Position numbers and translations under genes: made by a program. Shown one piece after another: positions 6,615-15,700 of a DNA stretch of 41,756 nt (positions within the stretch are counted from its first letter, which is position 1; each line of letters begins with the position of its first letter). The stretch covers positions 1 through 41,756 of the forward strand of contig CABUTR010000014.1 of the NCBI GenBank assembly GCA_902494555.1. Reading direction: 5' to 3'. Source of the stretch: an uncultured Collinsella sp. (GTDB lineage Bacteria; Actinomycetota; Coriobacteriia; Coriobacteriales; Coriobacteriaceae). The notes under the pieces were generated by a model. The model saw only the letters and a program-made list of their open reading frames with translations. It was not told the DNA's origin and made no database searches.

Positions 6615-7664
6615 ATGGACGTAACGTTCTCAACCTTCCTCGGCCAAATTGTGTCGAACCCAGTCCTTGCCGTCACCGTGATCCTCGCGCTCGGCGCCAT
6701 CTTCGTCAATGGATGGACCGACGCGCCCAACGCCATCGCGACCTGCGTCACTACGCGTTGCATGCCCGCCCGCGCCGCCATTCTCATGAGCGCCGCATTC
6801 AACTTCCTCGGCGTGCTCATCATGACGCACTTTAATGCGAGCGTCGCCAACACCATCTCACATATCGTCGACTTTGGCGGAAACAGCACCATGGCGCTCG
6901 CGTGCCTCTGCGCGGCGCTGTTCTCCATCGTCGTCTACGGCGCCACAGCGTCGCGTTTTGGCATCCCCACCTCGCAAAGCCACAGCCTTATCGCCGGCCT
7001 GACCGGTGCCGCTATCGCCCTCGGCGGCGCGAGCAGCGTCAACGTCCACGAGTGGATGAAGGTCATCTACGGCCTGGCGCTCTCCATCGGCCTGGGCTTT
7101 GTCATGGGCTGGGTCCTGTGCAAACTCGTCTCGATTCTTTTCGCCGCCGCCAACAGGCGACGTGCCAATGTCTTCTTTAAATACGCTCAGATCGCGAGCG
7201 CTGCGGCCATGAGCTTTATGCACGGCGCGCAGGATGGACAGAAGTTCATCGGCGTGCTCTTTTTAGGCGTGGCCTTCGCAAACGGCCAGACCAGCGTCGG
7301 CGATGCCGGCATCCCCATCTGGATCATGCTGCTGTGCTCGGCCACCATGGGTATCGGCACCAGCGTGGGCGGTGAGCGCATCATCAAGTCCGTCGGCCAG
7401 AGCATGGTTAAGCTCGAAAAGTATCAGGGCTTCTCCGCCGACCTCGCGGGCGCCGCGAACCTGTTGCTTGCCACCCTTACCGGCATCCCCGTGTCCTCCA
7501 CACACATCAAGACCTGCGCCATCATGGGCGTCGGTGCCGTCAAGCGCCTCTCGGCAATCAACTTCGGCGTCGTCAAAGACATGATGTTCACCTGGTTCTT
7601 CACCTTCCCCGCCTGCGGACTCATCAGCTTTGTCATGGCCAAGCTGTTCATGATGTTCCTCTAG
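6615..7664 (+). CDS. pit: PiT-family inorganic phosphate transporter
   Basis: A 349-residue low-affinity phosphate permease driven by cation symport. The PiT signature is repeated: NGWTDAPNAIATCVTTRCM (32-50) near the N-terminus, and GIPVSSTHIKTCAIMGVGA in the C-terminal half. About ten hydrophobic segments are seen. The length suits the shorter bacterial members that lack a large central loop. The ribosome site before ATG 6615 is weak (GAGAAAG); the strong site upstream serves a tiny in-frame reading frame instead. It is followed after 67 bases by its usual partner, a DUF47 protein, and both are probably one operon. Confidence 0.93.
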   Translation: MDVTFSTFLGQIVSNPVLAVTVILALGAIFVNGWTDAPNAIATCVTTRCMPARAAILMSAAFNFLGVLIMTHFNASVANTISHIVDFGGNSTMALACLCAALFSIVVYGATASRFGIPTSQSHSLIAGLTGAAIALGGASSVNVHEWMKVIYGLALSIGLGFVMGWVLCKLVSILFAAANRRRANVFFKYAQIASAAAMSFMHGAQDGQKFIGVLFLGVAFANGQTSVGDAGIPIWIMLLCSATMGIGTSVGGERIIKSVGQSMVKLEKYQGFSADLAGAANLLLATLTGIPVSSTHIKTCAIMGVGAVKRLSAINFGVVKDMMFTWFFTFPACGLISFVMAKLFMMFL

Positions 7665-7731
7665 TCAAACCGAACGTCCATCTGGACCGCAACACTTCGC
7701 CCACCCGTCTTCGCCTCGAAAGGACCCACCC

Positions 7732-8355
7732 ATGGCTAAGAAACCCGATTCGTTCTACTTTGACAACTACGTCGCCTGCGCCGACCTCGCCGTCCAGGCC
7801 GCCGAGCTGCTTACCCAGATTTTTGAGAACTTCGATCCCGCGCAGATTCACGACATGCTCAATAAGATGCATGCGATTGAGCATGCGGCAGACAAGAAGC
7901 ACCACGAGCTCGAAGACGCCCTGCTCACCGCCTTTATCACCCCGCTCGAGCGCGAGGATCTGGATCTGATGAGCTGCGCGCTCGACACCGTGCTCGACCG
8001 CATCGAGGGCGTCGTGCAGCGCGTCTACTTCACCAACATTCAGAGCATCCATCCCGACGCCATCGTCATCGCCCACAAGGTGACTGACGCCTGCCGCGCC
8101 ATGAAGGACCTGATGGTCGAGCTTCCCAACTACCGCAAGTCCAAAACGCTGCGCGAGCTGGTCATCCAGATCAACACCATCGAGTCCGAGGCCGACGAGC
8201 TCTACATCAACGCCATGCGCAACCTGCACGTCAACGGCAAGGACCCGCTCGAGGTCATCGCTTGGCGTGACGTGTACGCCTTCCTGGAGTACTGCGCCGA
8301 CTGCTGCGAAAATGTGGCCGATGTCGTGGATTCGATTGTCATGAAGAACAGTTAA
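7732..8355 (+). CDS. DUF47/PhoU-like accessory protein of the phosphate transporter
   Basis: A 207-residue all-helical cytoplasmic protein of the COG1392/DUF47 family, distantly related to PhoU and typically encoded next to PiT transporters, whose activity it is thought to modulate. PhoU-like features are the acidic helix repeats, such as IEHAADKKHHELEDALL (69-85) and NTIESEADELY (about 147-157), which in PhoU proteins hold metal clusters. AAAGGACCCACCC precedes ATG 7732. The operon ends in the repeat block at 8353-8548. Confidence 0.9.
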   Translation: MAKKPDSFYFDNYVACADLAVQAAELLTQIFENFDPAQIHDMLNKMHAIEHAADKKHHELEDALLTAFITPLEREDLDLMSCALDTVLDRIEGVVQRVYFTNIQSIHPDAIVIAHKVTDACRAMKDLMVELPNYRKSKTLRELVIQINTIESEADELYINAMRNLHVNGKDPLEVIAWRDVYAFLEYCADCCENVADVVDSIVMKNS

Positions 8356-8548
8356 TTGGGGGTACGTGTCCCGGCGGTCGCGGGCCCGGCCACTCATAAC
8401 CTTTTTCACTCCGGCTGCAAGCAGAGTCGTTCAAAAGCGGTTAATTAGTGGTACGCGTCCCACCGGCGAAGGCCCGGCACCTATTCGCTTTCTCACTCCG
8501 GCTGCGTGGCAGAGTCGTTCGAAAGTAAATAGGTGTCGGGCCTTCGCC
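8353..8548. repeat. Tandem structured inverted repeats
   Basis: Two diverged copies (about 8353-8440 and 8441-8533) share GTTAATT at the left, GGTACGYGTCCC, a GGCCCGGC core, CTCACTCCGGCTGC or TTCACTCCGGCTGC, and AGAGTCGTTC. The second is flanked by 21-base inverted arms (8465-8485 and 8528-8548, one G-T pair). Inside it is a smaller hairpin, CTGC-GTG-GCAG. The first copy has only a decayed right arm. The stop of the DUF47 gene (8355) lies at the edge. The rest of the gap to 8721 shows no gene. It resembles a REP/BIME-like intergenic element. Confidence 0.7.
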
Positions 8549-8721
8549 TTACGTATCACCATTGGGAACCTGGGCTAATAGGCGGAATGCATGGTGGCTT
8601 TGGTTGAAAGCGTCTTTGGCATCAGTCATGACTTTGGGCAGCGCTGAGCGTTTGGCTGAATGTTGCTCTGGGTACCCTTTGGTTGTCTTTTATTTCGTTA
8701 TTAAATTGTTGGAGGGCTTGT

Positions 8722-9251
8722 ATGTCTTATTTGGATCTGGCTCGGGGTCGGTATTCTTGTCGTGAGTTTGAAGATCGGGCTGTGGAGCAGGCTGTGGTGG
8801 ATGCCATTGTTGAGACTGGGCGTATTGCTCCTTCTGCTTGCAATAATCATCCAACCCGTGTGATGGTGTTGGATACGCCTGAGCTTCTGGAGAAGGCTGC
8901 TGCTTGTCAGCCTCGGTTTGCTCGTGATGGATCTATCTTTGGCGCTCCGCTCATCTTCCTTATTTGTAGCGTTACCGAAGACGCTTGGGTGCGCCCGTAT
9001 GACCAGATGAATTCCAGTGAAATCGATACGTCCATCGTGTGCGATCAGATGATGATGGAGGCCACCGAGCAGGGCCTGGGAACGTGCTGGGTTGCCATTT
9101 TAAGCCTGAGGTGGCACAGGAGCAGTTCAACCTGCCCGAGGGCGTCTATCCCTATCACATGCTCGTCTGTGGCTATCCTGCCGACCACATCGCCGATCCC
9201 GAGCATCGCGAGGCCCGCACCATTCCCCTCCCCGACTTCCTCCTCAAGTAG
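8722..9251 (+). pseudogene. Nitroreductase-family gene with a one-base frameshift
   Basis: ATG 8722 follows GGAGG (8711-8715). The first frame gives 124 residues with the FMN-contacting RYSCREF motif and ends in EQGLGTCWVA. The conserved continuation HFKPEVAQEQFNLPEGVY runs to LPDFLLK with TAG at 9251, but it lies in another frame. Adding one C in GTTGCCATTTT (9091-9101) restores a 176-residue protein of normal length. Without it the first frame reads on through unrelated residues. Nitroreductases use FMN and NAD(P)H to reduce nitro groups or quinones. Codon choice also changes: T-ending codons dominate to about 8930 and C-ending ones after that, suggesting a mosaic. It may be a true pseudogene or a sequencing error. 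Confidence 0.85.
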
Positions 9252-9299
9252 ATTTTTAGGACATGCCTCAAAACCTACCTTTTACCGCTCACCTGTTCG

Positions 9300-9337
9300 C
9301 CGAGCTCCGCGCCACTATGTGCAGGGCTCGGTTTTTT
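9300..9337 (+). terminator. Terminator after the nitroreductase remnant
   Basis: CCGAGCT (9300-9306) pairs with GGCTCGG (9325-9331) and is followed by six T (9332-9337). It is oriented to end plus-strand transcription from the nitroreductase. Confidence 0.75.
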
Positions 9338-9362
9338 ATGTTGCGCGCCCCGGTACAGTCAT

Positions 9363-9390
9363 AAAAAAGGACCCGCAAGCTGCGGGTCCT
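9363..9390 (-). terminator. Terminator after divIVA
   Basis: AGGACCCGC (9368-9376) and GCGGGTCCT (9382-9390) form a 9-base stem with a 5-base loop. On the minus strand it is followed by six T (9368-9363). It lies 29 bases past the divIVA stop and ends the long division-gene run. Confidence 0.88.
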
Positions 9391-9418
9391 TTCTAGGCAC
9401 TAAATTGTAGGCCGAATG

Positions 9419-10093
9419 TTAGTCCAGGTCGTCAGCGGCAAAGTTGTCGATCGGGGCGAAGGGATCGGCCACAGGGACAACCGGGTCAGCGACGGGCAGC
9501 GGCTCGGCGGGAACAGTCACCGCAGGAGAAGCGGCAGAACCGACCGGCGTGGAGGCCATGAGGTCGGCCGGGAAGGAGTTCTGGGCATCGTCCATAAAGT
9601 GCTGGATGAGCTTGAGGTACTCGGCCTTGAACTCCTCACGGGAAGCCTTCAGACGGTCGATTTCCTCGAGCTCGGCCTGCTTTTCAGTCAGAGCCTGGCG
9701 GATAACCTCGCGTGCCTTGGCGTCAGCCTCGTTGCGGATACGCTCAGCGTTCTCATTGGCATCGTTGACGATGGTCTCAGCGGTCTGCTGGGCAGCGATC
9801 AGGGCAGCGGAAATCTGGCGCTCCTGAGCGGAGAAGTCAGGGGCGGGAGCAGCCACGGGGGCGGCAGGAACGGCCTGGTCGGCGGTATCCTGAGCCTGGG
9901 CAAGCTGAGCCTGCGCATCGGCAAGCTGCTGCTCGGTAGCAGTCAGACGACCCTTAAGGTCGACGATCTTAGCGAGCATAGCGTCAACCTCGGAAGACAG
10001 CGTCTCCAAGAAGACGTCGACCTCGGCAGGATCGTAGCCACGCTTGGCCTCAGAGAAAGTCTGAGCCTGGATGTCTGCGGGGGTAATAGCCAT
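9419..10093 (-). CDS. divIVA: DivIVA-domain cell-division/polarity protein
   Basis: A 224-residue coiled-coil scaffold. The N-terminal DivIVA membrane-binding motif is seen at about 3-40 (ITPADIQAQTFSEAKRGYDP, then EVDVFLETLSSEVDAM). Coiled coils cover about 36-70 and 90-165. An Ala/Pro-rich linker separates the two, and an Ala/Pro/Val tail ends DNFAADDLD. In actinobacteria DivIVA (Wag31) marks poles and septa and recruits wall synthesis. It is the last gene of the division run, after yggT, as in other Gram-positives. AAGGAGACTTGTT lies before ATG 10093. Confidence 0.9.
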   Translation of the reverse strand: MAITPADIQAQTFSEAKRGYDPAEVDVFLETLSSEVDAMLAKIVDLKGRLTATEQQLADAQAQLAQAQDTADQAVPAAPVAAPAPDFSAQERQISAALIAAQQTAETIVNDANENAERIRNEADAKAREVIRQALTEKQAELEEIDRLKASREEFKAEYLKLIQHFMDDAQNSFPADLMASTPVGSAASPAVTVPAEPLPVADPVVPVADPFAPIDNFAADDLD

Positions 10094-10154
10094 AACAAGT
10101 CTCCTTTTTCATCGCCTCGGCGCTACACGCCCGACGTAAGTTACTAAGTCAGTT

Positions 10155-10436
10155 CTATACGAGTATACCTATAAGAAGCTGCAGAACCAGCCTCTGCACC
10201 AACTGCAACGCAATAATCGCAACGACCGGCGAAAAATCGATACCGCCCATCGGCGGGATGAAACGACGGAACAGGTTGAGCCACGGACCGCACACGCTAT
10301 CCAGCACCGCAGCAATATCCTGAAGCAAACCACCCTGCTTCATGGGAATCCACGTCATAAAGCAGTAGACGACAATGAGTGTGGAATAGAAGTTGAACAG
10401 TGTGTTGACCAGCTGGACGATAGTGTAGATGTTGAT
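10155..10436 (-). CDS. yggT: YggT-family membrane protein with a non-standard start
   Basis: About 93 residues, two membrane segments (about 8-30 and 66-90) joined by the family core (WLNLFRRFIPPMGGIDFSPV). The first ATG in frame (10358) would delete the first membrane segment, INIYTIVQLVNTLFNFYSTL, which matches the family start. Reading back from that ATG, no ATG, GTG or TTG occurs before the in-frame TAA of sepF at 10460-10458. The best start is ATC at 10436, six bases after GAGGAG (10448-10443); ATT at 10442 and an internal CTG are alternatives. YggT proteins are membrane partners often found in division clusters between sepF and divIVA, as here. The role is not settled; osmotic adaptation and division are suggested in the family. 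Confidence 0.8.
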   Translation of the reverse strand: MNIYTIVQLVNTLFNFYSTLIVVYCFMTWIPMKQGGLLQDIAAVLDSVCGPWLNLFRRFIPPMGGIDFSPVVAIIALQLVQRLVLQLLIGILV

Positions 10437-10457
10437 GGGAATCTCCTCGTCTTGTCT

Positions 10458-11180
10458 TTACTTAAGGTAGCCGTCGGCACGAAGCTTCTTGAGATCGGAA
10501 TCTTTGACCTCGCAACCGGCGGGCAGCACCATGAACACGCGGTCGCCCACCTCCTTGACCGTGGCACCCAGACCGCAGGCAAAGCCGTAAGAAAAGTCCA
10601 AGACGCGCTTGGCGACTTCGGTGCGTACGCCCACAAAAATCAGTGCGACAGGCTGCTTGGTGCGAACGCGGCGCACCACAGTCTCCACGTCGTCATAGCT
10701 CTCGGGGCGCAGGACATAGGCCGGCAGCTGCGGTGTGGCGTTGATGATATTGCTCGCATAGGCCGAGGCATCGCTCGGTGCAGGCGCGGGCGCAGCGGCG
10801 GCACGGGCGCGGGTGTTCTCGGCGTAGCTAGACGGCGTGTCATAGGCACCAGGACGATAACCGCTCGCAACACTGTCCTGCGAGCGCGAAGGCGGGTTAT
10901 ACGTCGTGGCATGGCGGGAGTCATCGCCGACCAGCTGACCGGAGCGCGTATACACGGCAACCGACTCAGCTTCACCGCGGCGCGTCTGACCAAGCAAGCC
11001 GTTGCTCGGCTCGTCTTGGGTGTAGAAGCCCTCGCCCGAAGCACCGCTGTAGCCGTTGCCCTGATAACTATCGTCATAGCCGTCATCGTAGCCGTAGTCG
11101 TCGTCCTGGCCATAACCCTGGTCGTAACCCTGCTGGCCGCCCAGGTGCATCTTATTTTTAATCTCGTCAAGGAAGCCCAT
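10458..11180 (-). CDS. sepF: SepF cell-division protein
   Basis: A 240-residue protein that tethers FtsZ polymers to the membrane, essential where ftsA is absent as in this cluster. ATG 11180 is chosen because MGFLDEIKNKM is the standard SepF amphipathic membrane anchor and GAGAGGA precedes it; the frame is open to 11231. Residues 15-55 are rich in Gly/Tyr/Asp/Gln. A long disordered linker follows to about 145. The SepF core lies at about 150-235 (PESYDDVETVVRRVR, then PVALIFVGV). It is downstream of yggS and upstream of yggT in the classic order. Confidence 0.93.
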   Translation of the reverse strand: MGFLDEIKNKMHLGGQQGYDQGYGQDDDYGYDDGYDDSYQGNGYSGASGEGFYTQDEPSNGLLGQTRRGEAESVAVYTRSGQLVGDDSRHATTYNPPSRSQDSVASGYRPGAYDTPSSYAENTRARAAAAPAPAPSDASAYASNIINATPQLPAYVLRPESYDDVETVVRRVRTKQPVALIFVGVRTEVAKRVLDFSYGFACGLGATVKEVGDRVFMVLPAGCEVKDSDLKKLRADGYLK

Positions 11181-11240
11181 GGTTGTGTCCTCTCGCGGTT
11201 TAGTGCAGGCGCCCCGATAATCAGTGCGCACTTCAGAGCC

Positions 11241-11978
11241 TTATTTTACTGCAAACTCCGGGCTAAATACTACCCTGCCCAGGCGAACGAGCGTAGAGCC
11301 CTCCTCAAGGGCAGGCTCAAAGTCCTCGCTCATACCGCAGGAAAGCTCGGGCAGGTTCAAATCGGGATGCGCCGCCTCCAGCTCATCCCTCAGCTCACGA
11401 AGCCCCGCAAAGGTGCGGCGTGCCACATCCTTATTCCCCCGGGGCGCCATAGTCATAAGCCCCTGTACGCAAATTCCCTCAAGTTCCGCAAGCTCACCCG
11501 CGGCAGCGCGAATCTCATCGGGCGAAAAGCCTCCCTTCGACTCCTCACCACTCACATTGACCTCAATGAGCACACGCTGGGGGCCGGCGAGCTCGCCTGC
11601 CTCAATCTTGCGAACAGCACGGCTCGAGATCGCCTGCGCCAGATGCAGCGAACCCACCGAGTGAATCAGCTCGGCTGAGCCCAGCACCGCATTGATCTTA
11701 TTGGTCTGCAGGTTGCCGATCATATCGAAGCGCACCTCGGGCAGCTCCGGATGCTCCGCCAGACCCGTGAGCTTGCGAACCAGCTCCTGCGGGCGATTCT
11801 CAGCAAAATGGCGATACCCCGCCTGGATGGCGGCAACGGTCTCATCGACACCAACGGTCTTGGACACGGCAATGAGGCGCGCGGCGTCGTGGGGACGGCC
11901 TGCACGATCGAGCGCCGCATAAAAACGTTCCAGAATCTGCTCGCGGCGAGCGCGCATCAAGTCCAAATAGTTATCCAT
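11241..11978 (-). CDS. yggS: YggS/PLPBP-family pyridoxal-phosphate homeostasis protein
   Basis: A 245-residue alanine-racemase-fold protein that binds pyridoxal 5'-phosphate and helps balance B6 vitamers and amino acids; no enzyme reaction is established. The cofactor lysine is K40 in LIAVSKT. Other family marks are HFAENRPQEL, FDMIGNLQTNKI, VLIEVNVSGEESKGGF, GLMTMAP and LSCGMSEDFEPAL. ATG 11978 is chosen because GGAGGCGAT lies before it; the frame is open upstream to 12062. It stands at the usual place before sepF, but its usual upstream neighbour pgeF is displaced by the pst operon. Confidence 0.92.
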   Translation of the reverse strand: MDNYLDLMRARREQILERFYAALDRAGRPHDAARLIAVSKTVGVDETVAAIQAGYRHFAENRPQELVRKLTGLAEHPELPEVRFDMIGNLQTNKINAVLGSAELIHSVGSLHLAQAISSRAVRKIEAGELAGPQRVLIEVNVSGEESKGGFSPDEIRAAAGELAELEGICVQGLMTMAPRGNKDVARRTFAGLRELRDELEAAHPDLNLPELSCGMSEDFEPALEEGSTLVRLGRVVFSPEFAVK

Positions 11979-12028
11979 TGCCAATCGCCTCCGCTGACAG
12001 CCAAACAAGTAGTCCCATGCTATCGCAA

Positions 12029-12060
12029 GAGCGCGGCCCCGCATGTGCAAGGCCGCGCTC
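12029..12060. terminator. Hairpin between phoU and yggS
   Basis: Ten-base arms GAGCGCGGCC (12029-12038) and GGCCGCGCTC (12051-12060) flank a 12-base loop. No T-run follows on either strand, so it is at best a weak terminator or a message-stabilising end of the pst-phoU transcript. Confidence 0.5.
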
Positions 12061-12097
12061 ACTTAGGTATTTACAATCTTTCGACGAACGGAATTAC

Positions 12098-12955
12098 TTA
12101 CTCCTCGTCGTCCTCGCCATCGTCCTCGTCCTCAAGATGATCGAGCAGGTAGCGAAGACCCTCGCTGACCTCGTTAGTGGGCACCTTGGCAACGTAGCGA
12201 GCGTCGACGGCGGGCCTCATGATAACACCCTCGCCCGAAGGCACGCGCATGCTCTCGAGCTCATCCTCATCAGTGCAGGCGATATCACCGGCGGTCATAC
12301 GCTGTCCGGTCAACAGGAAGGTCAGACGGCAGGCGGCATCGATGGAAATCGAGGCGATGCGATCGAGATAGCGCGATACCATGATGGCGCGGCGCAGGTC
12401 GTCATAGTTGCTGTCGTCGTCCATAAAATCGCCCGTGTCCATGCGGTTAAAGGTGCGGAAGAACTTCTCGTAGGCGGCGTGCACTGGCTCGTCCTCGACG
12501 GCCAAGTTGCAGATGATGGACATGTCGTTGGTGACGAGCGCAGAAAGCGAAGAGCCCAGCACCTGGTAGACGGCCTCAGCCTCGGCCTCGACCGTGCCGA
12601 CAAGCTCCTTGGGCAGCGAGATGTCGGCCTTGATCATATGACGCGTGGCGCGGCAAATCTGGCGAACCTTATCGGTCATGCGCTGCAGGTTAAAGTCGAC
12701 GTAGATGATCGTCTGCAGCAAGCGGAAGTCGGAGGCGACCGGTGACTGCGTGGCAATCAGGTTGTAGCAGACGGCCTCCAGGTTGGCGCAGCGTGCGTCA
12801 ATCGAAAGCGTGCGCTTCTTGGTCTTGGTGGCGAGCTTGCGGTCGTCGGTCACATAGGCCTTCACGGCATCGTGGAGGGCCAGATCGACGGCCTCGTAGA
12901 TGCTCAGCATCTCGTGACGGGCCTCGATGAGCTGACGGGAAAACAGTTTGCGCAT
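12098..12955 (-). CDS. phoU: PhoU phosphate-signalling protein
   Basis: A 285-residue helical protein, longer than the usual 220-240 because of an additional C-terminal part that ends in a highly acidic tail (LDHLEDEDDGEDDEE). Two PhoU repeats are seen, at about 15-100 and 115-200 (TKTKKRTLSIDARCANLEAV, and VEDEPVHAAYEKFFRTF in the second). PhoU keeps the PhoR sensor kinase off when phosphate flows through PstSCAB. It is the last gene of the pst operon, after pstB, with GGAGTGAACC before ATG 12955. No phoR or phoB is in the window. Confidence 0.9.
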   Translation of the reverse strand: MRKLFSRQLIEARHEMLSIYEAVDLALHDAVKAYVTDDRKLATKTKKRTLSIDARCANLEAVCYNLIATQSPVASDFRLLQTIIYVDFNLQRMTDKVRQICRATRHMIKADISLPKELVGTVEAEAEAVYQVLGSSLSALVTNDMSIICNLAVEDEPVHAAYEKFFRTFNRMDTGDFMDDDSNYDDLRRAIMVSRYLDRIASISIDAACRLTFLLTGQRMTAGDIACTDEDELESMRVPSGEGVIMRPAVDARYVAKVPTNEVSEGLRYLLDHLEDEDDGEDDEE

Positions 12956-13047
12956 GGTTCACTCCAATCAGTTGGGTGCGGTCATGCCGCCCGCACAGTG
13001 AATACGCACCGGACCAGATCCGATCGGCTTGGGACTAGTCGCACCGA

Positions 13048-13851
<804 letters not shown>

Positions 13852-13863
13852 GGGACTCCTTAA

Positions 13864-14769
13864 CTAGCGACGCTTGCGCGACAGGAAGCGCGCAAACAGG
13901 TTGAAGGCCAGAATGATCACCATCAGCAAGAGCGCGGTGCCATAGGCTGCGTTCATGTTGATGCCGTCGTTGGCAAGCAGGTACAGGTGAACCGTCATGG
14001 GGCGGCCGGAATCGAGCGGCGAAATAGGTAGATTGATGGCCTGGCCCATGGTGTAGAGCACCACCGCGGTCTCGCCAATGGCACGGCCGATGGCGAGGAC
14101 GATACCCGTGGCAATACGGCCAAAGGCAGAAGGAAGCACGATCTTGGAGACGACCTGCCACTTGGTGGCGCCCAGGCCGTACGCACCCCACCGGATATAG
14201 CGCGGAACGGCGCGAATGGCCTCTTCGGTGGTGCGCATGACGATGGGAAGCATCAAGAGCGCGAGCGCCAGGGCGGCCGAGACCATCGAAAGGCCCAGAC
14301 CCATAGCCTCGACAAACAAGGCGTAGCCAAACAGGCCCATAACGATGGAGGGCACCGAGGCCAAAGCGTCAGCAGCGTAGCGAATGAGCTCGACGACCTT
14401 GCCCTGCTTGGCGTACTCGGCCAGATAGACGGCTGCCAGCACAGCGATCGGCGTGCAGATAAGCATGGCGAGTGCCGTCACATAGACGGTCGAGACGATT
14501 GTGGGCCAAATTCCGCCCTCGGCGTTGACGCCCTGGGGCCAACCGAAGATAAAGTCGAGTGAGATATGCGGCAGGCCGTTAATGACCACGTAGGCGATGA
14601 TAGCGACCAGCACCAGCGTGGTGATGTATGCCGCGGCACGGAACACGCCAAGCATGATCTTGTTGGACAGGTCCTTGTTGATGCGGCCCTTCTTGCCGTG
14701 GAAAAGGGCACGCTTGATGCGCTCGCGCGACGAGGTCGTATCGACCGTCGTGTCAACGGAATCGGACAT
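13864..14769 (-). CDS. pstA: Phosphate ABC transporter permease PstA
   Basis: A 301-residue permease with six membrane segments. The cytoplasmic EAA-type loop that contacts PstB reads EEAIRAVPRYIRWGAYGLGA, followed by TKWQ. The N-terminal 30 residues are polar (SDSVDTTVDTTSSRERIKRA). It starts 3 bases after the pstC stop, with its ribosome site (GAGGGGGTAGG) inside the pstC end, so the two are translationally linked. Confidence 0.95.
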   Translation of the reverse strand: MSDSVDTTVDTTSSRERIKRALFHGKKGRINKDLSNKIMLGVFRAAAYITTLVLVAIIAYVVINGLPHISLDFIFGWPQGVNAEGGIWPTIVSTVYVTALAMLICTPIAVLAAVYLAEYAKQGKVVELIRYAADALASVPSIVMGLFGYALFVEAMGLGLSMVSAALALALLMLPIVMRTTEEAIRAVPRYIRWGAYGLGATKWQVVSKIVLPSAFGRIATGIVLAIGRAIGETAVVLYTMGQAINLPISPLDSGRPMTVHLYLLANDGINMNAAYGTALLLMVIILAFNLFARFLSRKRR

Positions 14770-14772
14770 AGC

Positions 14773-15699
14773 CTACCCCCTCTTCTTCTTGGAAATCAGA
14801 CGGACGATGCCCACCAGCGTGGCGGAGATGATAAACAGGACCACGCCCATGCCGAACAGCGCCGAGCGGTGCAGACCCGAGGAATAGCTCATGTCGAGTG
14901 CGATCTGGCTCGTGAGCGTCGAGATAGGGCTCGCAATGCTGTCGGGAATAACCGGGGCATTACCCACGACCATGAGCACGGCCATGGTCTCTCCGATGGC
15001 ACGGCCCATACCCAGCACGATGGCATCCACGATACCCAGCTTAGCGGCAGGTAGCACGACCTTATAGATGGTCTGCCACTTGGTGGCGCCCATGGCATAC
15101 GATGCCTCGCGAATGCCCATGGGAATGGAATTGAGGGCATCGATGGTGAGTGTGGTGATGGTAGGAACGATCATGATGGCAAGCACGAACCACGCCGTCA
15201 GCGCACCAAAACCAAGACCACCGGTCAGTTGCGCGATAAACGGACGGATGATGATCATTCCAAAGAAGCCATAGATGATAGAAGGGATGCCGGCCAACAG
15301 GTCAACGGCGGGGCTGATAAGCTTGCGCACGCGCTTGCCGGCGATCTCGACCAGGTACACGGCCGTGCCCACACCTAGCGGCACGCCCATGGCGAGCGCA
15401 CCGACGGTCACCAGACCTGAGCCGGCAAGCAGCGACATGATGCCGTAGTGGCCCTCAGAGGGCGCCCACGTAAAGCTAAAGAAGTCCGCCAGACCGATGT
15501 CGGTAAAGACGGGCAGCGCCGAGTATGTGGTAAAGACAAAAATCAGGATGACGGTAACGACCGCCAAGAACGCGCAGGCAAAGAAGATCCACTGCAGCGC
15601 CTTCTCCTTGATATAGGTACTGCGCGATACGAGCGCCAGCTCGCGCTTCTTGGGTGCCTGAGCATTCTGCTCAGTCTGGGAGTTTTCCTGTGCTTCCAT
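14773..15699 (-). CDS. pstC: Phosphate ABC transporter permease PstC
   Basis: A 308-residue permease partner of PstA, with six main membrane segments and the loop IREASYAMGATKWQTIYKVV for PstB contact. ATG 15699 is preferred over a GTG at 15708, because GGGGAG lies 9 bases before the ATG and the GTG overlaps that site. With this start, one base separates it from the pstS stop (15701). The Gln/Asn-rich N-terminus (MEAQENSQTEQNAQAP) is cytoplasmic. Confidence 0.94.
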   Translation of the reverse strand: MEAQENSQTEQNAQAPKKRELALVSRSTYIKEKALQWIFFACAFLAVVTVILIFVFTTYSALPVFTDIGLADFFSFTWAPSEGHYGIMSLLAGSGLVTVGALAMGVPLGVGTAVYLVEIAGKRVRKLISPAVDLLAGIPSIIYGFFGMIIIRPFIAQLTGGLGFGALTAWFVLAIMIVPTITTLTIDALNSIPMGIREASYAMGATKWQTIYKVVLPAAKLGIVDAIVLGMGRAIGETMAVLMVVGNAPVIPDSIASPISTLTSQIALDMSYSSGLHRSALFGMGVVLFIISATLVGIVRLISKKKRG

Positions 15700-15700
15700 G

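Noticed and set aside
8353..8548. CRISPR array
   Set aside because: Only two diverged long units without regular spacers, and no cas genes nearby.
12956..13047. Riboswitch or attenuator between pstB and phoU
   Set aside because: Only a short GATCGG/CCGATC pairing is visible and the gap is too small and unconserved in form to support a switch.
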